Below are positions 53,005 through 61,086 of a stretch of DNA of 64,000 bases, one piece after another (position 1 is the stretch's first letter; each line of letters begins with the position of its first letter). The stretch lies in the NCBI GenBank assembly GCA_046152925.1, contig JBJXFX010000058.1:1-64000 (forward strand), read 5' to 3'. The position numbers were made by a program, and so were the translations under genes. The stretch comes from CAMAUF01 sp046152925. GTDB taxonomy: Bacteria > Chloroflexota > Dehalococcoidia > Tepidiformales > Tepidiformaceae. Below the pieces are notes generated by a model, which was not told the DNA's origin, did not search any database, and was given only the letters and a program-made list of their open reading frames with translations.

Positions 53005-53952
53005 ATGCGCGCCTACATCATCCGCCGGCTGCTGGCCGTCCCCTTGATGCTGCTTGGGGCTTCACTCGTCCTCTTCCTGCTGCTCTACATCCGCCCAGGC
53101 AATGCCGCGTTCGCCACGGTCGGCGGAATCCAGGAGGCAACGGACGTCAAGGCGTTCGAGGAGCGCCTCGGCCTCGACCGCCCGTGGTACATCCAATACC
53201 TCGACTGGCTGGGGAACGCGGTCCAAGGCGACTTCGGCCGCTCACTCGTCCCCCCGCACGAGCCGGTTTCCGACCAGATCATGGACCGCATCGGCAACAC
53301 CGTGGAGTTGGGCCTCCTCACGGTGGGGCTGGCGGCGGTGTTCGGCATCGCAGTCGGCGTCTTGTCGGCGGTGCGGCGCAACCAATGGCCGGATTATGTC
53401 CTGCGGATCCTAACCGTCGCCGGGATCTCCATCCCCGGCTTTTGGGCGGCTACCTTGCTCGTCACGCTTCCCGCCCGGTGGTGGGATTGGACGCCCCTAT
53501 CTGGCGAGTACGTCACCTTCACCCAGGACCCTCTCACGAACCTCACGATCGTCATTTGGCCAGCGCTCATCCTGGCCTACGGCAGCGCGGCCTACATCGC
53601 CCGCATCCTGAGATCGTCCATGCTTGAGGTCTTCTACGCCGACTTCGTCCGGACAGCGCGGGCGAAGGGCGTCCGCGAGCGAGCCGTCGTCGTCCGCCAC
53701 GTGTTCCGGAACTCCCTCCTCACGTTGCTCACGGTCGTTGGGCTTCAGCTCGGAGCCGTGCTCGGGGGCGCGGTCATCGCGGAGCAGATCTTCGCCATCC
53801 CCGGCATCGGGCTCCTCACGTTCCAGGCGGTCCTTCAAGAAGACTACGTCGTCGTGCTCGGGACGATCATGGTCTTCGCGCTCTTGTTTATCGTCATCAA
53901 CCTCATCGTCGACGTGCTCTACACCGTCGTCGACCCGCGGATCAGGTACTAG
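53005..53952 (+). CDS. ABC transporter permease, DppB/OppB type
   Basis: 315 aa with six membrane segments. The conserved coupling loop YADFVRTARAKGVRERAVVVRHVFRNSL is present, as is the N-terminal YIIRRLLAVPLMLLGASLVLFLL. GAAAGGAG precedes the ATG at 53005 by 4 nt. An internal fragment of this frame before 53005 would overlap the preceding gene and is rejected. Functions with the adjacent DppC-type permease; no ATPase gene is adjacent, so ATPases must be encoded elsewhere. Confidence 0.92.
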   Translation: MRAYIIRRLLAVPLMLLGASLVLFLLLYIRPGNAAFATVGGIQEATDVKAFEERLGLDRPWYIQYLDWLGNAVQGDFGRSLVPPHEPVSDQIMDRIGNTVELGLLTVGLAAVFGIAVGVLSAVRRNQWPDYVLRILTVAGISIPGFWAATLLVTLPARWWDWTPLSGEYVTFTQDPLTNLTIVIWPALILAYGSAAYIARILRSSMLEVFYADFVRTARAKGVRERAVVVRHVFRNSLLTLLTVVGLQLGAVLGGAVIAEQIFAIPGIGLLTFQAVLQEDYVVVLGTIMVFALLFIVINLIVDVLYTVVDPRIRY

Positions 53953-53955
53953 GCC

Positions 53956-54885
53956 ATGAATGCTTCTGCGGCTGCTCCCGAGTTGGTCATCGAGCCCTTC
54001 ATCCCGCGTGTCTCATGGCGGAGGCGGACGCTCCGGCTCATCCGCCGCGAACCACTCGGCGTCCTCGGCGCCCTGCTCATCTTCCTCATCGTCTTCGGCG
54101 CCCTCGCTGCGCCCATGCTCCATACCCGCGACCCTCAGGCGTTCAGCCAAGACCTCCTCCAAGGCCCGAGTTCGGAGCACCTCTTCGGCACGACTCGTCA
54201 GGGCAAAGACGTGTGGTCCCGCGTGCTCTACGGCGGCCGTATCTCCCTCAAGATCGGCGTGGCGACCGTCGCCGTCGGACTCGTGGCCGCGACGCTGCTC
54301 GCGCTCCTCGCTGGCTTCGTCGGCGGTATCGTCGACTTCGTCGTCGGGCGCGTCACCGACGTCATGCTGGCGTTCCCCTCGATCCTCTTCGCCCTGACCC
54401 TCAAGACGGCGATTGGCGACGACTTACCCGACTTACCAGGCCTAAGCCGGGAAGAGCTCGTCCTGATCATCGCCATTTCGGTCCTCTTCCTCCCGTCCAC
54501 CTTCCGGATCATGCGTGGGTCGGTCCTGGAACAGCGGCAGTCTGCTTATGTAGAGGCGGCTCGCGTCCTCGGTGCGGGCGAGTGGCGGATCATGCTCCGC
54601 CACATCCTGCCAAATCTCACTGGCCTCCTCATCGTGCTTTCGACCACCGCACTGCCCGCGGCGATCCTCACCGAGTCGTCGTTGAGCTTCCTCGGAGTCG
54701 GCGTCCCGGTCGGCACGCCGTCCTGGGGCGCAGACCTCAACGGCACGTCGAGGACCTTCTTCGTGCGGGCCCCCTGGATCGCGATCTTCCCGGGCCTGGC
54801 GCTCTCCATCACGGTCTTCGCCTTCAACATGCTCGGTGACTCGCTCCGTGACACCCTCGATCCACGCTTGCGCGGACGAATCTGA
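53956..54885 (+). CDS. ABC transporter permease, DppC/OppC type
   Basis: 309 aa; N-terminal cytoplasmic leader, then six membrane segments. Coupling motif QSAYVEAARVLGAGEWRIMLRHILPNLTGLL and the pattern ITESSLSFLGVGVPVGTPSWG are characteristic of DppC. It starts 3 nt after the DppB stop. Typically the operon continues with DppD/DppF ATPases, which are missing; the next gene encodes a ferredoxin and has its own promoter-like sequence. Confidence 0.92.
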   Translation: MNASAAAPELVIEPFIPRVSWRRRTLRLIRREPLGVLGALLIFLIVFGALAAPMLHTRDPQAFSQDLLQGPSSEHLFGTTRQGKDVWSRVLYGGRISLKIGVATVAVGLVAATLLALLAGFVGGIVDFVVGRVTDVMLAFPSILFALTLKTAIGDDLPDLPGLSREELVLIIAISVLFLPSTFRIMRGSVLEQRQSAYVEAARVLGAGEWRIMLRHILPNLTGLLIVLSTTALPAAILTESSLSFLGVGVPVGTPSWGADLNGTSRTFFVRAPWIAIFPGLALSITVFAFNMLGDSLRDTLDPRLRGRI

Positions 54886-54990
54886 CTTGCGGTCGCTTGA
54901 GCAAGGCGGCGCGCTGCCGCCAGGCCCCGTGGCACGCCAGCGCCCCGCCCATGTACCATGGGATCCACACAGACCAGTAGGGGATGTCCC

Positions 54991-55494
54991 TTGGCCTACA
55001 AGATCATCGAGACCTGCATCGGCTGCACCGCCTGCACGAAACGCTGCCCGACCAATGCCATCACCGGGGAACGCAACGCGCTGCACATTATCGACCCGAC
55101 GCTCTGCATCGACTGTGGCGCCTGCGGCATCGTCTGCCCGCCCGAGGCCATCCTCGACACCTGGGGCGATGTTTGCCGCAGCTACAAGAAAGACAAGTGG
55201 CCGAAGTCGGTCATCATCGAAGAGAAGTGCATCGGCTCTGGCTGTGAGCTGTGCATCTACGTCTGCCCCTTCGACGCCCTCAGCCTCCAACACACCGACC
55301 GGGTCGACGACTTCTTCGGCGTGAGCACAGTCGACGAGAAGAAGTGCACGGGCTGCCGGCTCTGCGAGGAGAGCTGTGGCTGGGACGCAATCCACATCTT
55401 CCCGCTAAAGGACGAGGTCCTGAAGAGTTGGGACGAGCTCAGCGACCAGGAGAAGCGCCTGGTCGAGGCCGCTCGCGCCCCCATGACCATTTAG
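54991..55494 (+). CDS. Polyferredoxin-like protein with four Cys clusters
   Basis: 167 aa. Cys at 9, 12, 15, 19 and 39, 42, 45, 49 form a 2[4Fe-4S] ferredoxin domain; a second pair of clusters uses Cys 80, 85, 88, 92 (spaced C-x4-C) and 119, 122, 125, 129. One extra Cys62 lies between. Predicted low-potential electron carrier. TACCAT at 54954-54959 lies over an upstream ATG (54958) that would not be transcribed, while AGGGGA (54979-54984) precedes TTG 54991; the latter start also opens with AYKIIETCIG. A terminator follows at 55531. Possible donor for the P450s, unproven. Confidence 0.85.
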   Translation: MAYKIIETCIGCTACTKRCPTNAITGERNALHIIDPTLCIDCGACGIVCPPEAILDTWGDVCRSYKKDKWPKSVIIEEKCIGSGCELCIYVCPFDALSLQHTDRVDDFFGVSTVDEKKCTGCRLCEESCGWDAIHIFPLKDEVLKSWDELSDQEKRLVEAARAPMTI

Positions 55495-55530
55495 AGGACC
55501 ACTCGCCACCGGACCGGCAACGAACGAGAA

Positions 55531-55562
55531 CGCCGCGAGCCTGTGGAGGCTCGCGGCGTTTT
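55531..55562 (+). terminator. Intrinsic terminator after the ferredoxin gene
   Basis: A perfect 12-bp stem (55531-55542 with 55547-55558, loop GTGG) followed by four T. It lies 36 nt after the ferredoxin stop and 22 nt before the convergent NHL-protein stop, and can serve both strands. Confidence 0.8.
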
Positions 55563-55584
55563 CCCGTTCGCTTGCCTTCCGGGC

Positions 55585-56598
55585 CTACCCGCGCACACGC
55601 CGCCACTTGTGCAGGCTCACCATCTCGCGCGGCGGCGTCTGGCGGCTCCCGACCTCGACGTAGCTAACGTCGGCCACGTAGATCGAGCCCTGCGAGTCCA
55701 CCGCGACGCTGTGCGGCCAGAGGAACTGGTCTGGCGCCTCGCCGGGGAGCGCGTTCCCGATCCGGTTCAGCAACTGCCCCTCGGGGGTGTAGATGCTCAC
55801 CCGGTGCCCGAGGTTACGGACGCCGAACTGGACGGGCGGCGGCCCCTGTTCTGCCACATAGACGCAGCGGTTCGCCCGGTCCACCCAGACGGCGACCGCC
55901 TTGTGCACGTGCCATTCGCGGACGAAGGCGCCGTCGATCGTGAACACCTGGACGCGGTGGTTCTCGCGGTCGCAGACGACAACGTGGTTGTCGTCGAGGA
56001 TCGCGATGTTGTGCGGCAGGCTGAAATCGCCGGCGTCGGCGCCCGGCTGTCCCCAGCTCAAGATGTGGTTTCCCGCCTTGTCGAGCCGGTGGATGCGCGA
56101 GTTGCCGTAGCCGTCGGAGACGAAGAGGTCGCCGCTCTTCGGGTGGATCGCGATGTCGGTCGGGCGGTTGAACATCTCGCCGCTTTGGCGGACGGCCGGG
56201 GCGCCCGTGCCAAGCTGGAGCTGCGTCTTCGTCCCCTTCGTGTCGGTCTTGTATGCCCGGTGTCCGGCCGTATCGACCAGCCAGATGTTGTCTTCGTGGT
56301 CGGCGCGGACCGAATGGGCCCACGTGTACTGGCAGCCTTGCCAGATCTTGTGGGTGTTCCCATAGGGGTCCACAAAGTCGTGCATCCCCGCGAAGGGGTT
56401 GTCGTTACCCCACATGTGGATCATGTTGCCGTCGCGGTCGAAAACCAAGACGGGCATGTTGCCACGGTTGAAGACGTAGACCCGGTCTTCCGAGTCAACG
56501 GCGACCGAGGTCGCCTCACGCAGCCAAAGGCCGTGGGGCACCTTCGCCCAAAACGGGACGGGTTCGTACTTGGTGTCGGGGGTGACTGCTTGCAACAT
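55585..56598 (-). CDS. NHL-repeat beta-propeller protein (peptidyl-alpha-hydroxyglycine lyase-like)
   Basis: 337 aa built from about six NHL blades: ATSVAVDSEDRVYVFNRG, WAHSVRADHEDNIWLVDT, RPTDIAIHPKSGDLFVSDG, LPHNIAILDDNHVVVCDR. The closest relatives I recall are PAL-like propellers, some in catabolic operons. No signal peptide, so cytosolic. It starts 29 nt after the Ldh-type gene and probably ends a three-gene operon (pterin dehydratase, dehydrogenase, this gene). Catalytic His/Zn residues of true PAL enzymes were not verified, so the enzymatic role is open. Confidence 0.8.
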   Translation of the reverse strand: MLQAVTPDTKYEPVPFWAKVPHGLWLREATSVAVDSEDRVYVFNRGNMPVLVFDRDGNMIHMWGNDNPFAGMHDFVDPYGNTHKIWQGCQYTWAHSVRADHEDNIWLVDTAGHRAYKTDTKGTKTQLQLGTGAPAVRQSGEMFNRPTDIAIHPKSGDLFVSDGYGNSRIHRLDKAGNHILSWGQPGADAGDFSLPHNIAILDDNHVVVCDRENHRVQVFTIDGAFVREWHVHKAVAVWVDRANRCVYVAEQGPPPVQFGVRNLGHRVSIYTPEGQLLNRIGNALPGEAPDQFLWPHSVAVDSQGSIYVADVSYVEVGSRQTPPREMVSLHKWRRVRG

Positions 56599-56627
56599 GG
56601 CGTGGCCCTCCTTCGAAGCCGTACGGG

Positions 56628-57704
56628 TTAAAGGTAGTGACGGACGCCGAGATCGGTCGCGGTCGCCTTGTAGAACTCGACGACATCCTTGTGGTAGGGG
56701 ATGCCCTCACGGCCCCGGCTCTCGAGGTTCTCCTGCATCTCGACGCCCGCGTAGATGACGCGGTCGTTGCCCGGCGCTGGCGGCGTCGCCAGGAGCGCGG
56801 CGAGGTACGTGTCGACTTCGTCCTTAAAGGGCCCGATATCGGTGAACGCTTCGACCGAGTAGGCGAGGAAGTGGTGCGAGACGTTCGCCGCTGGGCCAAG
56901 CCGGGCTCCCGCCCCGGAAAGGAACGCGCAGAGGAACTCGACCATCATGGCCAAGCTATACCCCTTGTGAGAGCCGATCTCGCGCGTCGCGCCGACTGGG
57001 AGCATGTTGAACTCGCCCGGCACAGGTCCCAGCTCCATGATGGGCGTCCCATCGGACCCCGCGACCCAGCCAGGGCCGACCTCGGCGCCGAGCCGCTGCG
57101 CAATCCGGATCTTGTTCCCGGCGACGGAGCTCATTGAGGCATCGAAGATGAAGGGCGCCTGCGCTCGCGAGGGGACGGCAATGCCGATGGGGTTGAGGCC
57201 GACCATCGGCTTCGCCCCGAAGGTGGGGAGGACTTGCCACCCGCCGACGGTCATCGCCATGCCGATCATGTCGTTTTCGAGCGCCATCGCAGCGTGGTAG
57301 CCCGCGGCGCCGAAGTGGCGGCCGTTCTGGACCGTGACGCAGCCGATGCCACACGCCTTCGCCTTCTCCATCGCGAGGCGCATTGCGCTCGGGCCAAGGG
57401 CCAGGCCGAGGCCCCGGTCGTGGTCGAGCGTCGCGGTGCCCAGCGTTTCGCGGGTCACAGAAGGCTGCGGCTTTGGGTTGATACCGCCCTCTTTCAGCCC
57501 ACGGACATAGAACGGCATCATGTTGCTGACGCCGTGGGACTCAATCCCGCGGAGGTCGGCCCAGATGAGCACCTGCGCGGCCTGGCGGGCCTCTTGCTCG
57601 GGCATGCCGAGCGCCGTGAAGATCGCGACCGTGCTATCGCGCATCGCTTGTGCTGGGACGCGGACCGCCAGCTCAGCGGGCACGCGGAGACGCTTTTCTA
57701 CCAT
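56628..57704 (-). CDS. Ldh2-family malate/L-lactate-type dehydrogenase
   Basis: 358 aa. Ldh_2 family NAD(P)-dependent 2-oxo-acid reductase or imine reductase. The catalytic His lies in WADLRGIESHGVSNM; the nucleotide and substrate loop NGRHFGAAGYHAAMALEN and GSHKGYSLAMMVEFL are family hallmarks. Members act on malate, ureidoglycolate, delta-1-piperideine-2-carboxylate and sulfolactate, so the substrate cannot be fixed. The ATG at 57704 has a GGAGGAGG site that lies in the end of the pterin-dehydratase gene; a 36-residue in-frame upstream stretch is non-homologous. Confidence 0.88.
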   Translation of the reverse strand: MVEKRLRVPAELAVRVPAQAMRDSTVAIFTALGMPEQEARQAAQVLIWADLRGIESHGVSNMMPFYVRGLKEGGINPKPQPSVTRETLGTATLDHDRGLGLALGPSAMRLAMEKAKACGIGCVTVQNGRHFGAAGYHAAMALENDMIGMAMTVGGWQVLPTFGAKPMVGLNPIGIAVPSRAQAPFIFDASMSSVAGNKIRIAQRLGAEVGPGWVAGSDGTPIMELGPVPGEFNMLPVGATREIGSHKGYSLAMMVEFLCAFLSGAGARLGPAANVSHHFLAYSVEAFTDIGPFKDEVDTYLAALLATPPAPGNDRVIYAGVEMQENLESRGREGIPYHKDVVEFYKATATDLGVRHYL

Positions 57705-57708
57705 CGGG

Positions 57709-58008
57709 TCATCCTCCTCCAGGGGTTCGTAGCAATTCGTTGACCTTGCTCGCGAGCCGGACGTCGCGCCCGGTGACGCCGCCGGCGTCATGGCTGTTGA
57801 GGCGCACCCCAACGCGGTTATAGACGATGCGCAGGTCCGGGTGGTGGTCCATCACCTCGGCGGCCATCGCCAACCGCACGACGAAGCCGACCGCCGTGAT
57901 GTGGTCGGCAAACGTCAGCTCGCGGACCAGGCTGTCGCCATCGGCGGCCCAGCCATCGAGTTCCGCGAGCGCGTCTTGGATTTGAGACGGGCTAAACTTC
58001 TGTGGCAC
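57709..58008 (-). CDS. 4a-hydroxytetrahydrobiopterin dehydratase (PCD/DCoH family)
   Basis: 99 aa. The active-site stretch DHHPDLRIVYNRVGVRLNSHDAGGVT (about 54-79, His-His-Pro) is diagnostic. PCD dehydrates 4a-hydroxypterin after aromatic amino acid hydroxylation; many bacterial copies lack such a hydroxylase and may serve other roles (for example molybdopterin recycling). No hydroxylase gene is present in the window. GTG start with GGAGG 7 nt upstream. Its 3' end is 4 nt from the Ldh2-type start. Confidence 0.9.
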   Translation of the reverse strand: MPQKFSPSQIQDALAELDGWAADGDSLVRELTFADHITAVGFVVRLAMAAEVMDHHPDLRIVYNRVGVRLNSHDAGGVTGRDVRLASKVNELLRTPGGG

Positions 58009-58073
58009 AGGAATGCCTCCACTACGGGCCTTGCCGGTGCCTAACCATCGGCGGGCATAGTATGGGCGACACT

Positions 58074-59861
58074 ATGACCTCCGGGCGAGCACCGGGGAAG
58101 CGCCTCACCCGCCGGCGCTTTCTGGGGATCGCGGGCGTCGCCATGGCCGCACCGTTGGCTGCGTGCAATGGCTCGGCTTCGCCGCGCCCGAACCCGGCGG
58201 GCACGCCGGGGCCCGAAACGGCGACGCCTGACCCCGCTGCATCCGGGACGCCGCGTCCAACCCAAGAAGCCCGCGCAGTCGCACCCACCCAGGGCGAAAC
58301 CCTACGGATGACCGGCTTCGTGACCAGCGACCGCGTCTACGACCCGCACAAGACCCAGGCCGGCCCCTTCTTCGGGCACCAAGCGCTGGTCTTCAGCCGG
58401 TTGCTCGCCTATTCGAGCCAAACCGAGGGCACGATCGCCGCGGACATCGCCGCGGGCCTGCCTGAGCAGCCCGATCCGCAGACGATCGTCTTCACCCTTC
58501 GGGGCAACGCTACGTGGCACAACCGCGAACCGCTCTTCGGGCGTGCCGTGACGGCGGAAGACGTGAAGTTCTCGCTCGAACGCCAGATCAACGGCGACCG
58601 GAGCTTCGTCCGCCGCGCGGGGTGGCTCGCTATCGACAAGGTTGAGGCGCAGGACCCGCTCCACGTCGTGGTGAAGCTGAAGGCGCCCCAGGCGAACATG
58701 GTGGGCGCCTTCGCTGGGGTGAATGCCTTCATCGTGCCACCGGAGATCAGCAGCAACGGCCGGACGATGGACCTCGATACCCAGGTCGGGAGCGGGCCGT
58801 TTCGCTGGGTCGAATGGGACGAGGGCCGATTCGCGAGCGTCGCGCGCAACCCCAACTGGTACGGCGGCGATGGACGCCCCCACCTCGAAGGGCTCACCGT
58901 CCTTCAGCCGCGGGACACCCGGGAGGTCGAAAAGGGACTTCGCACCAAAGACCTCGATGTCGCGGTCGTTGGCCTCCCACAGGCCGAATCCCTCAAGAAC
59001 GGCATCCGCGGACTCCAGTCGACGACGTTCGGCCACGGCTTGTTCTTCGGCATGCGGTTCTTCACGCCGCAACAGCCGTTCAACGACCCTCGATTTCGCA
59101 CCGCGCTGTCGCTCGGCGTCGACCGGCGGGCCATGATCGACCGGTTCTTCGCTGGCTCGGGCGAAGCGAACCCCTGGGTAAGCTGGCCCCTGAGCCGCTG
59201 GACGCTGCCCCAGACGGAACTGGCCAAGCTTCCGGGCTATCGCGCCGGGAAAGAAGGCCGCGAGGCGGACATCGCTGAGGCGCGGGCCTTGCTCGCTGCC
59301 TATGCCGCCGAACAGAAGTACGTCCTCCCGGATGGCAGCAAGGTAGGCGTGCCCGCCGAAATTCCGCTCTTCGTTGTCGACGAGGCGGAGGTCACGCTGG
59401 GGATGGGCTCGCTGATGAAGGCCCATCTCAAGGAGTCGCTCGGCCTCAACGTCGCGATCCTTCCCCTGAAGGTCGAGACGCTCATCGCCCGGATGCTCAC
59501 CGGCGAAGCGCCATGGACCGCCGGCCCCGATTCGGGCTGGGTCGACCTCGATGATTGGCTCTTCCCCTACTTCCACAGCGAGGGGTCGAAGAACAGCTTC
59601 GCGCTGCGAGATACGGACCTCGACGCCCAAATCGCGGCGCAGCGCGCGGAGCTGGACGAAGCGAAGCGGCGCGAGATCGGGTTTGCGATCCAGCGCCGCC
59701 TGCTTCAGATCAATGCGGGGGTGAATTTCGTCAGCGAACGGGTTGTCGTCGTCGCCCAGTCATACGTGAAGGGGTTCCCCACGGATGCTACCGACGGCTT
59801 CCAGCACCGCTTCGCCGATTGTTGGATCGACAGGACAGACCCGGCGTTCCGCGCCCGTTAA
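58074..59861 (+). CDS. Orphan ABC substrate-binding lipoprotein (SBP_bac_5), Tat-dependent
   Basis: 595 aa. Tat signal (TRRRFLG) with lipobox PLAAC and lipidated Cys31, a Pro/Thr-rich linker, then the dipeptide-type binding domain (DPHKTQAGPFFGHQALVF, AEDVKFSLERQING, SGPFRWVEWDEGRFA). No permease or ATPase is adjacent, so it may supply the importer at 51-55 kb or act alone. The ATG at 58074 is preferred over 58062 because TAGTAT (58058-58063) overlaps the latter. Divergent from the pterin dehydratase; convergent with the FlgM-like gene, overlapping stop codons by 4 nt. Confidence 0.87.
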   Translation: MTSGRAPGKRLTRRRFLGIAGVAMAAPLAACNGSASPRPNPAGTPGPETATPDPAASGTPRPTQEARAVAPTQGETLRMTGFVTSDRVYDPHKTQAGPFFGHQALVFSRLLAYSSQTEGTIAADIAAGLPEQPDPQTIVFTLRGNATWHNREPLFGRAVTAEDVKFSLERQINGDRSFVRRAGWLAIDKVEAQDPLHVVVKLKAPQANMVGAFAGVNAFIVPPEISSNGRTMDLDTQVGSGPFRWVEWDEGRFASVARNPNWYGGDGRPHLEGLTVLQPRDTREVEKGLRTKDLDVAVVGLPQAESLKNGIRGLQSTTFGHGLFFGMRFFTPQQPFNDPRFRTALSLGVDRRAMIDRFFAGSGEANPWVSWPLSRWTLPQTELAKLPGYRAGKEGREADIAEARALLAAYAAEQKYVLPDGSKVGVPAEIPLFVVDEAEVTLGMGSLMKAHLKESLGLNVAILPLKVETLIARMLTGEAPWTAGPDSGWVDLDDWLFPYFHSEGSKNSFALRDTDLDAQIAAQRAELDEAKRREIGFAIQRRLLQINAGVNFVSERVVVVAQSYVKGFPTDATDGFQHRFADCWIDRTDPAFRAR

Positions 59862-60043
59862 AGGCCGCGGCGCAGGATCTCTCGCGCGATCATCTTGGGG
59901 TCCGGTTGGTATTCCCCGGAGGCGATGCGCCGCCGGAGGTCTGCGAGCCGCGCAGCCCGGCCATCGGCCGGGACCGCATGCAAAGGGGTTGTGGTCCGTC
60001 GTTCTTGTTGAAGTAACACTGCGCCCAGTCGAGAGTCGCCCAT
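59858..60043 (-). CDS. FlgM-like small protein (61 aa)
   Basis: 61 aa. The C-terminal RLADLRRRIASGEYQPDPKMIAREILRRG resembles the sigma-28-binding helix region of the anti-sigma factor FlgM (pattern LRxxIxxGxYxxDxxxIAxxIL). The N-terminal half is short and basic. AAGGAGG lies 7 nt before the ATG at 60043, supporting this start over longer in-frame readings. No flagellar genes are visible, so a role in regulating another sigma factor is possible. Converges with the orphan lipoprotein gene. Confidence 0.6.
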   Translation of the reverse strand: MGDSRLGAVLLQQERRTTTPLHAVPADGRAARLADLRRRIASGEYQPDPKMIAREILRRGL

Positions 60044-60143
60044 CTCTCGCCTCCTTGTCTGATCAATCGACGGGGCTCCGTCCGAAGATGAACCAGTCTC
60101 GGTTAATCCTTTGTCATCGGACGGTAAAATCGCGTCCGGCCCA

Positions 60144-60431
60144 TCACTCACTGAAGAACGCCCGCTCCGTGTGGCCGGCCTCGATGGCGAGATGCAGCTC
60201 GGAGCGGAGCGCCATCACGCTGGTCGAATTGGCCAGGTTCTCCGCGGCTGCTTCGGACTCATAGATGGCGATGCGCGCGATTTCGCCGCTATCGTCGTGC
60301 GGTTGCAACACATAGCTCGCCACGCAGCCTGCTTGAGCGGAGGCGAGGTCGGCGAGCCGGTGCATCATCTCGGAAACGCGCTGTTCTTCGCCCCGGCGCG
60401 GCTTAGCGATCGAGAGACGGACATAGGCCAT
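60144..60431 (-). CDS. Antibiotic-biosynthesis-monooxygenase (ABM) domain protein
   Basis: 95 aa dimeric ferredoxin-like alpha+beta barrel: MAYVRLSIAKPRRGEEQRVSEMMHRLADLASAQAGCVASYVLQP, then IARIAIYESEAAAENLAN. ABM proteins include heme-degrading and small quinol monooxygenases and many of unknown activity. The substrate is not evident. Upstream of the FlgM-like gene on the same strand with a 100-nt gap. Confidence 0.78.
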   Translation of the reverse strand: MAYVRLSIAKPRRGEEQRVSEMMHRLADLASAQAGCVASYVLQPHDDSGEIARIAIYESEAAAENLANSTSVMALRSELHLAIEAGHTERAFFSE

Positions 60432-60496
60432 GGATGAGGTGCCCCCTTCTAGTTGGCGCGGATTCTAACGCGCTGCGCAGCGGCTCGCACAAAGCA

Positions 60497-60532
60497 GCGC
60501 GCCCGCCCTTCGTGTGCGAACGGCGGGCGCGC
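60497..60532 (-). terminator. Hairpin after the zinc-ribbon gene
   Basis: An 11-bp GC-only stem (60497-60507 with 60522-60532, 14-nt loop) lies 26 nt downstream of the zinc-ribbon stop. On the minus strand it is followed by TGCTTTGTG, a weak T-rich stretch, compatible with partial termination. Confidence 0.5.
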
Positions 60533-60558
60533 GATTTTCGGTCAGGAGGCCCGTGGGA

Positions 60559-60777
60559 TCAGAGGCGCAGCTTGCCGTGAGACGGCTGCCGGCGCCGCTG
60601 GCGCTGCGGAAGGGCCGCCTCTTCGGCGGCGAGGTCCACCGGTGGGCTCGTGAGCACCTCGTGGACGTAGCCGCACATAATGCAGCTCCCGTAGGTCCCG
60701 TGCCAATCACGCTCGACAATCATCGAGCCGCGGCACTTGGGGCAGCGCTTGGGCGGAGCTTCTTGCAAAGCCGGCAT
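60559..60777 (-). CDS. Small zinc-ribbon protein (72 aa)
   Basis: 72 aa. CPKC near residues 12-15 and CIMC near 32-35 form a zinc-ribbon pair (CPKCRGSMIVERDWHGTYGSCIMCGYVHE). C-terminal region basic and Gln/Arg-rich. AGGAGGG lies about 9 nt before the ATG, but the nearest good promoter is about 220 nt upstream, leaving a long leader. Function unknown; DNA- or RNA-binding is a guess from the ribbon and basic tail. Confidence 0.72.
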   Translation of the reverse strand: MPALQEAPPKRCPKCRGSMIVERDWHGTYGSCIMCGYVHEVLTSPPVDLAAEEAALPQRQRRRQPSHGKLRL

Positions 60778-61086
60778 ACGAAATGAACCCTCCTACAGTC
60801 TCTTGGACTGGAAATGCGCGAGTTTCACTGGGGGAGACGCGGCATGGGGCTGGGTCATCCCATTTGGCCGAACCCATGGACAGGACGGAAGCAGGCCAAC
60901 GCGCTCCGCCTGAGATGGCTCTCTGCGCCCGGAGGGCGCATTCCAGGGTGTGGTGCAGCGCGATTTGCACGCGCGCCCCGTCGCGTCCCAGGCGCGACCC
61001 CTGGAACCTACCAATTCGCGATCCAGGGTGTCAATCCCCTATTGCGAAAAACGTCACAAATTTACTGCCCGGTCGAACCGCGGCCC
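60778..61086 (-). promoter_or_regulatory. Long leader and promoter region of the zinc-ribbon gene
   Basis: On the minus strand TTGACA (61034-61029), an 18-nt spacer and TAGGTT (61010-61005) give a good promoter, so the transcript would start near 60998 and run about 220 nt before the ATG at 60777. The leader contains a strong hairpin TGCGCCC/GGGCGCA with a 3-nt loop (about 60925-60942) and other pairings. No known riboswitch or RNA family is recognised. Confidence 0.45.

Noticed and set aside
60841..60930. Possible SRP (4.5S) RNA from a GGACAGGACGGAAGCAGGCC-like stretch on the plus strand
   Set aside because: It resembles the SRP core, but the GGAA loop lacks the required closing CC/GG pairs and 3 nt are missing, so the helix cannot form.
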